This document shows positions 16,163 to 24,764 of a stretch of 64,000 nucleotides of DNA, in pieces (position 1 is the stretch's first letter; every line of letters begins with the position of its first letter). The position numbers were made by a program, and so were the translations under genes. The stretch is from Palsa-504 sp963819785. Lineage in GTDB: Bacteria > Actinomycetota > Actinomycetes > Streptosporangiales > Streptosporangiaceae. The notes below the pieces were generated by a model that did no database searches, was not told the origin of the DNA, and worked only from the letters and a program-made list of their open reading frames with translations. The stretch covers positions 682,001 to 746,000 of the forward strand of contig CAWFXW010000037.1 in the NCBI GenBank assembly GCA_963819785.1, in the 5' to 3' direction.

Positions 16163-16174
16163 CGAAATATTTCG
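16163..16174. promoter_or_regulatory. 12-bp perfect palindrome upstream of satP
   Basis: CGAAATATTTCG lies about 100 bases before the transporter start, in a 381-base intergenic region (15892-16272) with no other gene. Its AT-rich perfect symmetry in GC-rich DNA suggests an operator. No regulator can be assigned. Confidence 0.4.
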
Positions 16175-16272
16175 CGCCGGATACGCAGGTAACGCCGGAC
16201 AAGCCGCCCCTCCGGCTGCCGCCGGGCATGCCGGAGCTGGACGGACCCATTCCTTCATTAGGAGGGATCCTA

Positions 16273-16950
16273 TTGAGCGTCAGCGAAGACCGCACAGTTC
16301 AGCCCAGTGCCACAGCCACTCCTCCTTCCGGCATCGCCGACCCTGCCCCGCTCGGGCTCGCCGCCTTTGCCCTCACCACGTTCTTGCTGTCCGCCAGGAA
16401 CGCCGGGTGGATGGGTAGCACCACCGGCAACGCTTGGCTCCCCTTTGCTCTCGCGTACGGCGGGCTGACGCAGCTGCTGTGCGCCATGTGGGAGTTCCGC
16501 AACAGGAACGTCGTCGGCGCGACCGGCTTCGGCACCTTCGGCGCCTTCTGGATCGGCCTCGGCTTCTACATCCTGCTCGTCGTGAACCCAGCAGTCGCGG
16601 CCATCAAGCCGACCACGCTGGTGCCGGTGGTCACGTCGATCAACCACGACCTGGGCTGGATCCTGCTCGGGTTCGGCGTTTTCACCACGTACGTGCTCAT
16701 CCTGGTCGCTCAGACGAACACGGCCTTGTTCCTCACCTTCCTCGCCCTGTGGCTGACCCTCGTCGTCCTGGTCATCGGGAGCTTCAACGCCGGCGCGGCG
16801 TTGCCGTTGGCGCCCACAGCAACGCTCAAGGTAGGCGGCTACATCGGCGTGATCACCGCGGCCATCGCCTGGTACACATCGGCGGCGGGCATGGCGGCCG
16901 GCATGGGCGGCAAGCTCAGGCTGCCCGTGGGACCGGCGCTGATCAAGTAA
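16273..16950 (+). CDS. satP: Acetate uptake transporter, GPR1/FUN34/SatP family
   Basis: 225 residues with six membrane helices. The motif ADPAPLGLAAFALTT at the N-terminus corresponds to the family NPAPLGL signature that precedes helix 1. These proteins import acetate or succinate with protons. Start set at TTG 16273 because AGGAGG lies 7-8 bases upstream (near 16260-16265) and the protein then begins just before the conserved core. The longer in-frame reading from 16144 has no ribosome site. A strong terminator follows. Confidence 0.85.
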   Translation: MSVSEDRTVQPSATATPPSGIADPAPLGLAAFALTTFLLSARNAGWMGSTTGNAWLPFALAYGGLTQLLCAMWEFRNRNVVGATGFGTFGAFWIGLGFYILLVVNPAVAAIKPTTLVPVVTSINHDLGWILLGFGVFTTYVLILVAQTNTALFLTFLALWLTLVVLVIGSFNAGAALPLAPTATLKVGGYIGVITAAIAWYTSAAGMAAGMGGKLRLPVGPALIK

Positions 16951-16965
16951 CCGTCCCGATCGCAT

Positions 16966-17009
16966 AAGCGCTGGGGACCGGGCCACCGTGGGCCCGGTCC
17001 CCAGCGCTT
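16966..17009 (+). terminator. Strong hairpin terminator after satP
   Basis: AAGCGCTGGGGACCGGGCC (16966-16984) pairs with its reverse complement ending at 17009, around a short ACCGT loop, and is followed by TT. It separates satP from the MscS gene. Confidence 0.75.
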
Positions 17010-17098
17010 TGGGCCCGGGTCGTTGTGCCGGGTCGTCCCGCAGCACCCGCTACCAGCCGGATAGCGTAGGCCGGATAGGTCGGCGGGAGGAGCGGCAG

Positions 17099-17854
17099 GT
17101 GCAGGAGAGGCAGATCGATCTGTCGGCCAAGGTGGAGCGGGTCAAGCGCAGGACACGCCCGTGGAAGTCGATCATCGCTCTGCTGTTCGCGATCGCCGCC
17201 GCGGTTATCTCCCATCAGGCCCGGGACCAGGCCCGTGGCGACTCGCACACCTGGTGGACCGCGAGCCACCTGATCAACCAGATCGTCGCTTATGGCTCGG
17301 CCGCGCTGTTCGCCGTCTTCGGGGTCATCGCCACTTACGGTCTGGCCGGGAAGTCGCGCCAGCTGCTCGAGCCGAAGACGGGTACCTCCCATTCCGGCGT
17401 GATCAGGTACGCCATCTTGCTCCTCGGAGCGTTCGCCACCCTAGCCATCACCCTCGCCCTGTTCGCGGTGCCCGTGGCCCAGCTGGTGGTGGCCGGCGGG
17501 CTCACTAGCGTATTCGTCGGTATCGCGGCCCAGCAGGCGCTCAGCAACGTGTTCGCGGGCCTGGTCCTGCTGTTCGCCCGGCCGTTTGTGGTCGGCGAGG
17601 CCATCCGGCTGCGGGCCGGCGCCCTGGGCGGGACGCTGGACGGCACCGTGACCGAGATCGGGATCACCTACGTCCGGCTGGATACCGGGGGCAGCGTGAT
17701 GGCCATCCCGAACTCCCAGGTCCTGAACGCCGTGATCGGCCCGATCCCGCCGGACGAGGATGACGCCAGTCCGGCCCCGGTCACCGCGGACGGGAAGTCG
17801 GCGACACCCGGCGGCCCCGAGCAGCCCCAGCCCAGCCCGCCGGGACCCGCCTGA
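17099..17854 (+). CDS. Small-conductance mechanosensitive channel (MscS family)
   Basis: 251 residues. An N-terminal basic amphipathic stretch is followed by three to four membrane helices and then the MscS pore/beta-domain signature: VAGGLTSVFVGIAAQQALSN, LFARPFVVGEAIRL and the beta-domain ITYVRLDTGGSVMAIPNSQVL. GTG 17099 is chosen because GGGAGGAG lies about 8 bases upstream. The C-terminal alpha/beta domain of E. coli MscS is missing and replaced by a Pro-rich tail, so this is a minimal channel for release of solutes on osmotic downshift. Confidence 0.85.
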   Translation: MQERQIDLSAKVERVKRRTRPWKSIIALLFAIAAAVISHQARDQARGDSHTWWTASHLINQIVAYGSAALFAVFGVIATYGLAGKSRQLLEPKTGTSHSGVIRYAILLLGAFATLAITLALFAVPVAQLVVAGGLTSVFVGIAAQQALSNVFAGLVLLFARPFVVGEAIRLRAGALGGTLDGTVTEIGITYVRLDTGGSVMAIPNSQVLNAVIGPIPPDEDDASPAPVTADGKSATPGGPEQPQPSPPGPA

Positions 17855-18048
17855 CCGGCAGGGCACCGGCGAAGGCACCGCAGGAATGGCAAAGGGCCAG
17901 CCCGCGAGTGAATCACGGTCTGGCCCTTCGTCACGCGAACCGGTGCGGAGGTCGCCTCTCGGCGAAAGGCACAACGCGGCTCCAGCCGGACGGTATTCCG
18001 CGAAGGCAGTAGGTGCGGCCCGGGGACACAGCCGCACCGGCCTCGTCG

Positions 18049-19825
18049 TTAACGCCTGCGACGGCGTCGATGTTCCCGCTCTGGCGGCGGACCTCCGTCG
18101 TAGGGGAAAGACGACATCGGCTGGCTCGGGGTGGCATCCGGGTCGTCGTACGGCGGGTGCTCCCTGGCACCGTTGCCCGCGGGGACCTGACGGTACCCGC
18201 CGGACCGGGACGAGGTGTCCTCGTAGCCTGCCCCGCCGTATCCGGAGCCGCCGTCGCTGTAGCTCGCGCCGTCGTAGCCGGCCGCAGCGTAGCTGCCGCC
18301 GCCATACCCGGCGCTGTCGTAGCCCGCGTTGCCGTCGTAACCCGCGCCGCTGTGGGCCGAACCGTTGTAGCCAGCGCCGGCACCGTTATAGCCAGCCTGC
18401 TCATGGCCGCCATGGTCGTAGCCAGCATGGTCGTAGCCGGCATGGTCGTAGCCGGCGCTGTCGTAGCCGCCCGCTGCGCCGGACTCATAGCCGCGGTTCT
18501 GGTACCTGCCGGGGTCGGCGATTGACCGCTCGTAGCCGGACTGGTCGTAGCTCGCGGAGTAACCACCGCCGCGCTGGTCACCGGCGTAGTCATACCCTGC
18601 GTATCCCGGTTCGGAGTACGTCTCGCCCGGGCTGGCATAGCCCTGGTCCCGGTGGTCCTGCCCCGGGTACCCGTACTGATCGCGGCCGGGCTGGCCCGCG
18701 TCCTCCTGGTAGCCCTGCTGGGCGTACCCGCGCTCCGCGTAGCCCTGCTGACCGTCCTGGCCCCGGAAGTTACCGCGCTCGGCGTACCCGTAGCCCTGAT
18801 GTCCCTGGTCGGAGGGTGTCCGGCCCGGGTAGGCCTGCTGCTGGTACCCGCGGTCGTCGTAACCCTGGCTGGCGTAGGCCCCGTTGTCGTAGTCCTGTCC
18901 GGGATAGGGCGTCCGGAGCGGGGTAAGGCCAGGAGGCGTCGGCTCGCCGTACGGCGAAGGGGCGTACGCCCGGTCGCCGCGCTCTGGCCCGGCGCTGGCC
19001 TGCTCGGCGTACCCGTATCCCTGATAACCCTGATAACCCTGCTCGGCGGGAGCGGAGTACCCGCGATCCTCGTAGCGCGGGCCCGGCTGCGGCGCCTGAG
19101 GCCCGTAGGATCCCTGAGCTCCGTAGCGGTCCTGGTAGCCCTGGTCGGCGTAGGCCCGGTCGGGGTACTGGGGCTGCGCGGCGTAGGCCGCCTGATCCGC
19201 GTACTGGGGCGCTGGCGATCGCCGCCTGATCCGCGTACTGGGCCTGATCCGCGTACTGGGCCTGATCCTGATACCGGCCCTGGTCGGCATACTGAGCCTG
19301 CTGGGCGTACCCCTGGTCCCGGTACTGGGCCGGATCGGCGTACTGCGCGGGCTCTGGGTACCGCGACTGATCGGTGTAGCCGCCGCCGGGCGGCAGCGCC
19401 CGCGGCGCGGCGGCGCTGCCGAGCATCATCGCGCCCGCCTGATCGTCGGGGCGCAGGGCGCGGAAATCACCGGTTACCGGCCCGGTGAAATCGGCCTCGC
19501 GGCCGATTTCGCGCACGCCTCCGTAACCGGGAAGCGCGGTGAGCCGCGGGTCAGTCGGGGCGCCGGGAAGTTGGCGCGGAAAACCGCCCGTACCGCGGGG
19601 ATCGGGAAACATGCCGCGTTGCAGAGCGTCGATCAGCCGAGGCAGTTCCTCCTGGGGCAACCGGAACGTACCGGTGCAGGTGCCTCCCTGCCAGATGCTG
19701 AACACCGAGATCCCGGTGTCGGAATACCAGCTCAGGCGCATGCTACGGGAGCTGCCGCGCACGTCGAAAAAGACTTCGCCGAGCCGGGGCAGAGGTGCTG
19801 CGTCCGACGCTGACATGCTGCCCAT
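18049..19825 (-). CDS. Tyr/Gln/Gly-rich low-complexity repeat protein (frame-shifted)
   Basis: The first 100 residues form an ordered module (EVFFDVRGSSRSMRLSWYSD, then FSIWQGGTCTGTFRLPQEEL) that I do not recognise beyond seeing similar actinobacterial proteins. It is followed by hundreds of residues built on short units such as QYADQ, GYQDQGY and AGYDHAGYDH, and it ends in a run of Arg. The long tail is certainly disordered and Tyr-rich. Near 19215 the frame changes by +1 inside the QYADQ repeats (at a GCTGGCGATCGCC interruption). This could be a real repeat-unit slip or a sequencing error. Starts at 19825 or 19816. No operon partner. Confidence 0.6.
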
Positions 19826-20229
19826 GGTCCCGTGCTCACTTCCCTTTGTCCAGTTCGTCACGAACATTGCCAGGCAGGCTAGCCGCAGCTCGGAGGGTGC
19901 CGAGAAAGAAGCTCAAAATCGGGCGGTGAATTTCGCCACCGGCATGCACGACGGCTATCAAAGATGGCATCATTATCGGCGGGCATGCAGCAGCCCGCGC
20001 GATGGTTAGTAGGACGGGTGAACCGCCGCGCTGGCGCCAGCCGTTCGGTATAGTGTCCGTTTGCTTACGCGATGGCCTTACCTACGTACGGGAACACCAC
20101 GTCACCAAGACGCGTTGTATCTTGCAGCGGAGGGTTCCCGGACAGGCATGGCTCGCGTACGCATGTCCACGAGCCTGAAGCTCCACTGTAACGCACGATT
20201 TGATGCATCTTGGTTGAGGTGATTGATCC

Positions 20230-20529
20230 ATGTCTCAGGTACGTCGGCAGTCGGCTGTGCTTCCCCGCCCTAACTGGGGTTGGCAGGATGCTGCAGCGTG
20301 CCGTGGCGAGGACCTGCTGCTCTTTTTCGGCCCGGATGGTGAGCGCCAGCCCGAGCGGGAGATCAGGGAGCGTAAGGCCAAGGAGATCTGCGCCGCTTGC
20401 CCGGTGCGACTTGAATGCCTGAACTACGCCGTGTCCCGGCCGGAGAAGTACGGCACCTGGGGCGGGCTGAACGAGGACGAGCGGTCGGCTGAGCGTCGCC
20501 GTCGCATGCGCCGCGCCAACGCGGCCTGA
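20230..20529 (+). CDS. WhiB-family iron-sulfur regulator
   Basis: 99 residues. The four cluster ligands are C24, C54, C57 and C63 (C-x29-C-x2-C-x5-C), followed by the GTWGG turn and a basic C-terminal RRRRMRRAN. WhiB proteins bind a [4Fe-4S] cluster and the principal sigma factor to regulate development, redox or drug responses. Which Wbl group this belongs to I cannot say. GAGGTGA precedes the ATG. The 360 bases upstream (19868-20229) hold no other gene and presumably carry its promoter. Confidence 0.92.
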   Translation: MSQVRRQSAVLPRPNWGWQDAAACRGEDLLLFFGPDGERQPEREIRERKAKEICAACPVRLECLNYAVSRPEKYGTWGGLNEDERSAERRRRMRRANAA

Positions 20530-20712
20530 CGTCCGAACGCCCGGAACCCGAACCTTAACCACTCAGTCCAGCAGGGCTAGGGCGTCGGCGTCGGTCAGTT
20601 GGCCGAACGCCAGGTACCACTCCCCCACGGATGTGAACCTGCTGCGCGTCGCCTCCATCGGCAGGCCCCATGACCGCGCAGGGGGTACCCCGAGGACTGC
20701 ACAATAAGGACC

Positions 20713-20850
20713 ATGATCTGCGTTCCGTGCCGCAAGCACCATCACGAGGACTGCCCGGGCGGCACCTGGTGCGACTGCCAGCACCAGCCGCCTGCCGAGT
20801 CGGCCCCCTCCGGGTCAGAACCGCCGCTCAGCTGGATCCGGCAGGGCTGA
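20713..20850 (+). CDS. 45-residue Cys/His-rich small protein
   Basis: The ATG at 20713 opens MICVPCRKHHHEDCPGG, then TWCDCQHQP and a Pro/Ser tail ending IRQG before TGA 20848. Spacing C-x2-C...C-x5-C-x-C with interspersed His suggests a zinc-binding knuckle. AAGGA lies upstream. I recognise the general type as a small actinobacterial CxxC protein but no function is known. It sits between whiB and the sulfur leader peptide. Confidence 0.6.
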   Translation: MICVPCRKHHHEDCPGGTWCDCQHQPPAESAPSGSEPPLSWIRQG

Positions 20851-20994
20851 GGTCCGTCCAGGCTGGGCGCGCCCGGGAATAGCCCGCGGGGTTCTCCGGT
20901 TGCCGCATTCATGACGTCCGCTGTGAGCACTCGCACTGTCCACATGGCGGACTTGTCCTGGACAGCCGGGTACGTTACATGTGATCCTGCTGTA

Positions 20995-21081
20995 ATGAGT
21001 GTTACGGACCCGCTGCTCGTCGTCCGTCGACACGTTGACTTCCTGCGCATTCGTAGTGCCATCTGTCGCGACACCCGTTGA
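20995..21081 (+). CDS. Leader peptide of the sulfate-assimilation operon
   Basis: A 28-codon frame from ATG 20995 contains RRHVDFLRIRSAICR and ends at TGA 21081. This matches the short actinobacterial leader peptides with an RRxVDxxRxxSAxCR core found upstream of sulfur and cysteine genes. The single Cys codon lies four codons before the stop. A hairpin CGCCCCGG/CCGGGCG (about 21087-21110) follows immediately. Cysteine-dependent ribosome pausing controlling sirA downstream is an inference. Confidence 0.7.
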   Translation: MSVTDPLLVVRRHVDFLRIRSAICRDTR

Positions 21082-21214
21082 TCGCCGCCCCGGATAACTG
21101 ACCGGGCGCGCACGCGATACCGGGTGTCTTCTGCTGTCATGCCGTGGTGAACCACGCCAGCAGGACCGGGTACTCGTGGCACGCGCGTCCCCGAGCCTGA
21201 AGGAAGCAACACCG

Positions 21215-22901
21215 ATGTCCGTCGCCACCGCGACCAAGACGGGACGCAAGCGAGGCGAGGGCCAGTGGGCCCTTGGCTACCGCGAGCCGCTGAACAAGAA
21301 CGAGGAGAACAAGAGGAACGACGACGGGCTCCACGTCCGCCAGCGGATCCTCGACGTCTACTCCAAGTACGGCTTCGACTCCATCGACCCGGCCGACCTC
21401 CGCGGCCGTTTCCGCTGGTACGGGCTGTACACCCAGCGCCGCCCCGGCATCGACGGCGGCAAGACCGCGGTGCTGGAGCCCGAGGAACTCGACGACCGCT
21501 ACTTTATGCTGCGGATCAGGATCGACGGAGGCCAGCTCGACTACCAGCAGCTGACCACGATCGCCGACATCTCCCGCCGTTACGCTCGCGGCACCGCGGA
21601 CGTCACCGACCGGCAGAACATCCAGCTGCACTGGGTCGAGATCGAGAGCGTGCCCGCCATCTGGGACGCCCTGGAGTCGGTGGGCCTGAGCACCACCGAG
21701 GCCTGCGGGGACACGCCGCGGGTGATCCTCGGCTGCCCGCTGGCCGGCCTGGACGCGGCCGAGATCATGGACGCCACCCCGGAGATCGCCGCGATCGGCG
21801 AGCAGTTCATCGGCGACTCCGCGTTCTCCAACCTGCCGCGCAAGTTCAAGTCTTCGATCAGCGGCTGCGCCGCGCAATGCGCGATCCACGAGATCAACGA
21901 CGTGGCGTTCGTCGGGGTGCTCAACGCGGCCGGGGAGGCCGGGTATGACCTGTGGGTCGGCGGCGGCCTGTCCACCAACCCGATGATCGGCCGCCGGCTT
22001 CGGCACGTTCGTGCGGCCCGGCCAGGTGCCCGAGGTGTGGGCGGGCGTAGCCGGCCTGTTCCGCGACTACGGCTACCGGAGGCTGCGGCACCGGGCCCGG
22101 ATCAAGTTCCTGGTCGCGGACTGGGGACCGGAGAAATTCCGCGAGATCCTGGAGAAGGAGTATCTCGGCTACGCGCTGCCCGACGGCCCCGCCCCAGCCG
22201 CGCCGCGGCACGGCATCCGTGACCACGTGGGCGTCCACCAGCAGCGGGACGGGAACTACTACGTGGGGTTCGCGCCGACCGTGGGCCGGCTGTCGGCCGA
22301 CGCGCTGGACGTGATCGCCGGCCTGGCCGCCAGGTACGGCAGCGGCCGGGTGCGCACCACCACCGAGCAGAAGATGGTCATCCTGGACGTGCCCCCGGAC
22401 CGCACGGAGGATCTGGTCAGGGAGCTTGACCAGGCCGGCCTGCCCGCCCGGCCCAGCGCGTTCCGCCGGCACACGATGGCCTGCACCGGCATCGAGTTCT
22501 GCAAGCTGGCGATCGTGGAGACCAAGGCCCGGGCCGCGGACCTGATCGCCGAGCTCGAACGGCGGCTGCCCGGGTTCGACACGCCGGTCACGATCAACGT
22601 GAACGGCTGCCCGAACTCCTGCGCCCGGATCCAGACCGCGGACATCGGGCTCAAGGGATCGCTGGTCACCGGCCCGGACGGGACCCAGGTCGAGGGCTTC
22701 CAGGTGCACCTGGGCGGGAGCCTGAACGGCGGCGACGGCAGCGATTCCGGCTTCGGCCGCAAGGTGCGCGGCCTGAAGACCACGGCCGAGGAACTGCCGG
22801 ACTACGTGGAGCGGGTGCTGCGCCGGTTCGAGGCGGGCCGCGAACCGGACGAGAGCTTCGCCGCCTGGACGGTGCGCGCGACCGATGAGGAGCTTTCATG
22901 A
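21215..22901 (+). CDS. sirA: Ferredoxin-dependent sulfite (or nitrite) reductase, frame-shifted
   Basis: A siroheme/[4Fe-4S] reductase of about 561 residues that reduces sulfite to sulfide by six electrons; neighbours cysH and a sirohydrochlorin chelatase favour sulfite over nitrite. Two ferredoxin-like half domains precede the Fe-S blocks. Cluster ligands lie in ACTGIEFCKLAIVETK and NVNGCPNSCARIQ. ATG 21215 follows a GAAGGAAG ribosome site. At about 21999 the frame slips: GRRLRHVRA in one frame, TFVRPGQVPEVWAG in the +1 frame. Dropping one T from CTTCGG restores GRRLGTFVRPGQ. The TGA stop overlaps the next small ATG. Confidence 0.88.
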
Positions 22902-23044
22902 GCACGCGGGCCGTGCCGTTTTACTGCCCTTACTGCGGCGAGGAGGACCTCGAACCGCGCGGTGCGACCGACGGTGAATGGCATTGCCGCAGTTGCACTA
23001 GGAGTTTCCAGCTACGCTTTGCCGGAATAGGAGTCACGTTGTGA
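22898..23044 (+). CDS. 48-residue zinc-ribbon peptide of the sulfur operon
   Basis: ATG 22898 overlaps the sirA stop and the TGA overlaps the cysH GTG (GTGA), so translation is coupled on both sides. The peptide has FYCPYCGEEDLEP and WHCRSCTRSFQLRF, two CxxC knuckles of a rubredoxin-like zinc ribbon. Small proteins of this kind sit between sirA and cysH in many actinobacteria. A role in iron-sulfur or electron transfer is only a guess. Confidence 0.8.
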   Translation: MSTRAVPFYCPYCGEEDLEPRGATDGEWHCRSCTRSFQLRFAGIGVTL

Positions 23045-23772
23045 GCCCCGTCGTAACGCGCGGCCTGGCGCAGACGCCCCTGGAGGACCCCGAGCTCATG
23101 CGAACCCTCGCCGAACAAGCCGCCGAGGAACTCGCCGACGCGCCGGCCGAAGAGGTCATTCGCTGGGCCACCGACACCTTCGGGGACCGGATCTGCATCA
23201 CGTCCTCCATGACGGACGCGGTGATCATCCATCTGGCCGCGGCCGTGCGGCCCGGCATTGACGTGGTGTTCCTCGACACCGGCTATCACTTTCCCGAGAC
23301 GATCGGCACCCGCGACGCCGTCGAGGTCGTGTACCCGATCCACCTGGTCAACGCCACCCCGTCGCGAACCGTCGCGGAACAGGACGCCGAGCTCGGCCCC
23401 CGGCTGTACGGGCGCAACCCTGACCTGTGTTGCTACCTGCGCAAGGTCGAGCCGCTCGAGCGGACGCTGACCAACTACGACGCGTGGATCACCGGCGTCC
23501 GCCGGGACGAGACAAGCAACCGGCGCCAGGCCCAGGTGGTCGAGTGGGACGACCGGCGGGAGATGGTCAAGGTCAACCCGATCGTCAGCTGGACTCAGAA
23601 GCAGGTCGACGACTACATCACCACCAACGGCGTGCTGGTCAACCCGCTGGTCTACGACGGCTACCCCTCGATCGGCTGCTCGACCTGCACGCTCCGCGTC
23701 GAGCCCGGGGCCGACCCGCGCAGCGGGCGCTGGGCCGGCACGGGCAAGACCGAGTGCGGCATTCATGCTTAA
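23041..23772 (+). CDS. cysH: Adenylyl-sulfate (APS) reductase
   Basis: 243 residues. It reduces adenylyl sulfate to sulfite and AMP with thioredoxin. The protein carries the CC pair (DLCCYLRKVEPL) and the CSTC pair (IGCSTCTLRVEPG) that bind a [4Fe-4S] cluster and distinguish APS reductases from cluster-free PAPS reductases. The catalytic ECGIH lies at the very C-terminus. GTG start at 23041 overlaps the preceding stop by 4 bases. The stop overlaps the ATG of cbiX. Confidence 0.93.
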   Translation: MSPVVTRGLAQTPLEDPELMRTLAEQAAEELADAPAEEVIRWATDTFGDRICITSSMTDAVIIHLAAAVRPGIDVVFLDTGYHFPETIGTRDAVEVVYPIHLVNATPSRTVAEQDAELGPRLYGRNPDLCCYLRKVEPLERTLTNYDAWITGVRRDETSNRRQAQVVEWDDRREMVKVNPIVSWTQKQVDDYITTNGVLVNPLVYDGYPSIGCSTCTLRVEPGADPRSGRWAGTGKTECGIHA

Positions 23773-24613
23773 GCGGGGGGTCTCAGGGGGGTCGTCCTTC
23801 CCAAGGGGGGTCTGGGGGGATGGGTCCCCCCAGAAAGATGAGTCAACAGAGCTTGATCGGGGCTTCGTCGCCGTCGCCCACGGCAGCGCGGATCCGCGCG
23901 CGGCGGCGGCCATCGGCGAGCTGATGGCGCTGGTCCCCCGCCGGGCCGCCGACCGCGGCCTGAGCGTGCCGGACCCGCACGTGGCCTACCTGGGCCACGC
24001 CGCGCCGTCCGTGCCGCAGGTCATGCGGACGTTCGGGCCGGGCACGCCGGTCACCGTGCTGCCGCTGCTGCTCACCGCGGCGTACCACAGTAAGACCGAC
24101 ATCCCTCGCGTGCTGGCCCGGTGCGGCGCGCGGGTCACGTACGGCGCACCGCTCGGGCCGCATCCCCTGCTGCTACGCGCGCTCGAGCGGCGCCTGCCCG
24201 AGACGGCGTTCGAGGATCCGGCGCGGACCGGCGTGGTCCTAGCCGCGGCCGGATCCAGCGACCCGGAGGCCAACGCCACCATCGCGCGCCTCGCCGCGCA
24301 ATGGCAGGTCTCCTCCGGCTGGTTCGCGGTGCGCCCGGCATACGCGTCCTCCGCCGCCGCAGGCGGCCAAGGCAGCACCGTCAGCCCCCCGCCTGCGCAG
24401 GCCGTGACGGAACTGCTCGGCGCCGGCGCCCGCCGGGTAGTGGTGGCCAGCTACCTGCTCGCGCCGGGCCTGTTCGCCGACCGGATCCGGGACGAAGCGC
24501 TGGCCGCGGGGGCGGCCGCGGTGTCCGCGGCGCTTGGCGCCATACCGGAAGTGGCGGACGTGATCCTGGACCGGTACCAGGAGGCGGCCCCGCGGGCGCG
24601 GGCAGCCGCGTAA
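23765..24613 (+). CDS. Sirohydrochlorin chelatase (CbiX/SirB family)
   Basis: About 282 residues with two CbiX-type halves: VAVAHGSADPRAAAAI with the catalytic-type His, and VVLAAAGSSDPEANA in the second half. Inserts metal (iron here, given the sirA context) into sirohydrochlorin to make siroheme. The only in-frame ATG (23765) overlaps the cysH stop, so the first 33 residues are translated G-run repeat (23777-23835). The repeat probably landed at the original start. The middle loop also carries a copy of a 24-bp repeat (24354-24377) shared with the histidine kinase gene, adding GGQGS. Confidence 0.82.
   Translation: MLKRGVSGGSSFPRGVWGDGSPQKDESTELDRGFVAVAHGSADPRAAAAIGELMALVPRRAADRGLSVPDPHVAYLGHAAPSVPQVMRTFGPGTPVTVLPLLLTAAYHSKTDIPRVLARCGARVTYGAPLGPHPLLLRALERRLPETAFEDPARTGVVLAAAGSSDPEANATIARLAAQWQVSSGWFAVRPAYASSAAAGGQGSTVSPPPAQAVTELLGAGARRVVVASYLLAPGLFADRIRDEALAAGAAAVSAALGAIPEVADVILDRYQEAAPRARAAA
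23777..23835. repeat. G-run repeat cassette with hairpin
   Basis: Runs of GGGGGGTCT occur three times and TCTGGGGGG pairs with CCCCCCAGA around ATGGGT. It shares GGGGTCGTCC with the cassette at 13577-13674. It is read through as the N-terminus of cbiX. Confidence 0.55.
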
Positions 24614-24764
24614 AACTGGGTAAACCTCCCGATAGTCCTCGGTGCGATCGGGGATCCAGACCCGCAATATCACGATCCGGTAACGTACGTCCCTCCGGGC
24701 ATGCGCGTACCCGGTAGAGTCGGCCGCTGATCACGGCGACCTGACTTGCAGGAGAAGGGGGCGA

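Noticed and set aside
20563..20784. Minus-strand ORF after whiB ending FGQLTDADALALLD
   Set aside because: Only the last 30 codons look protein-like and there is no ribosome site. The opposite strand has the better-supported Cys-rich small gene.
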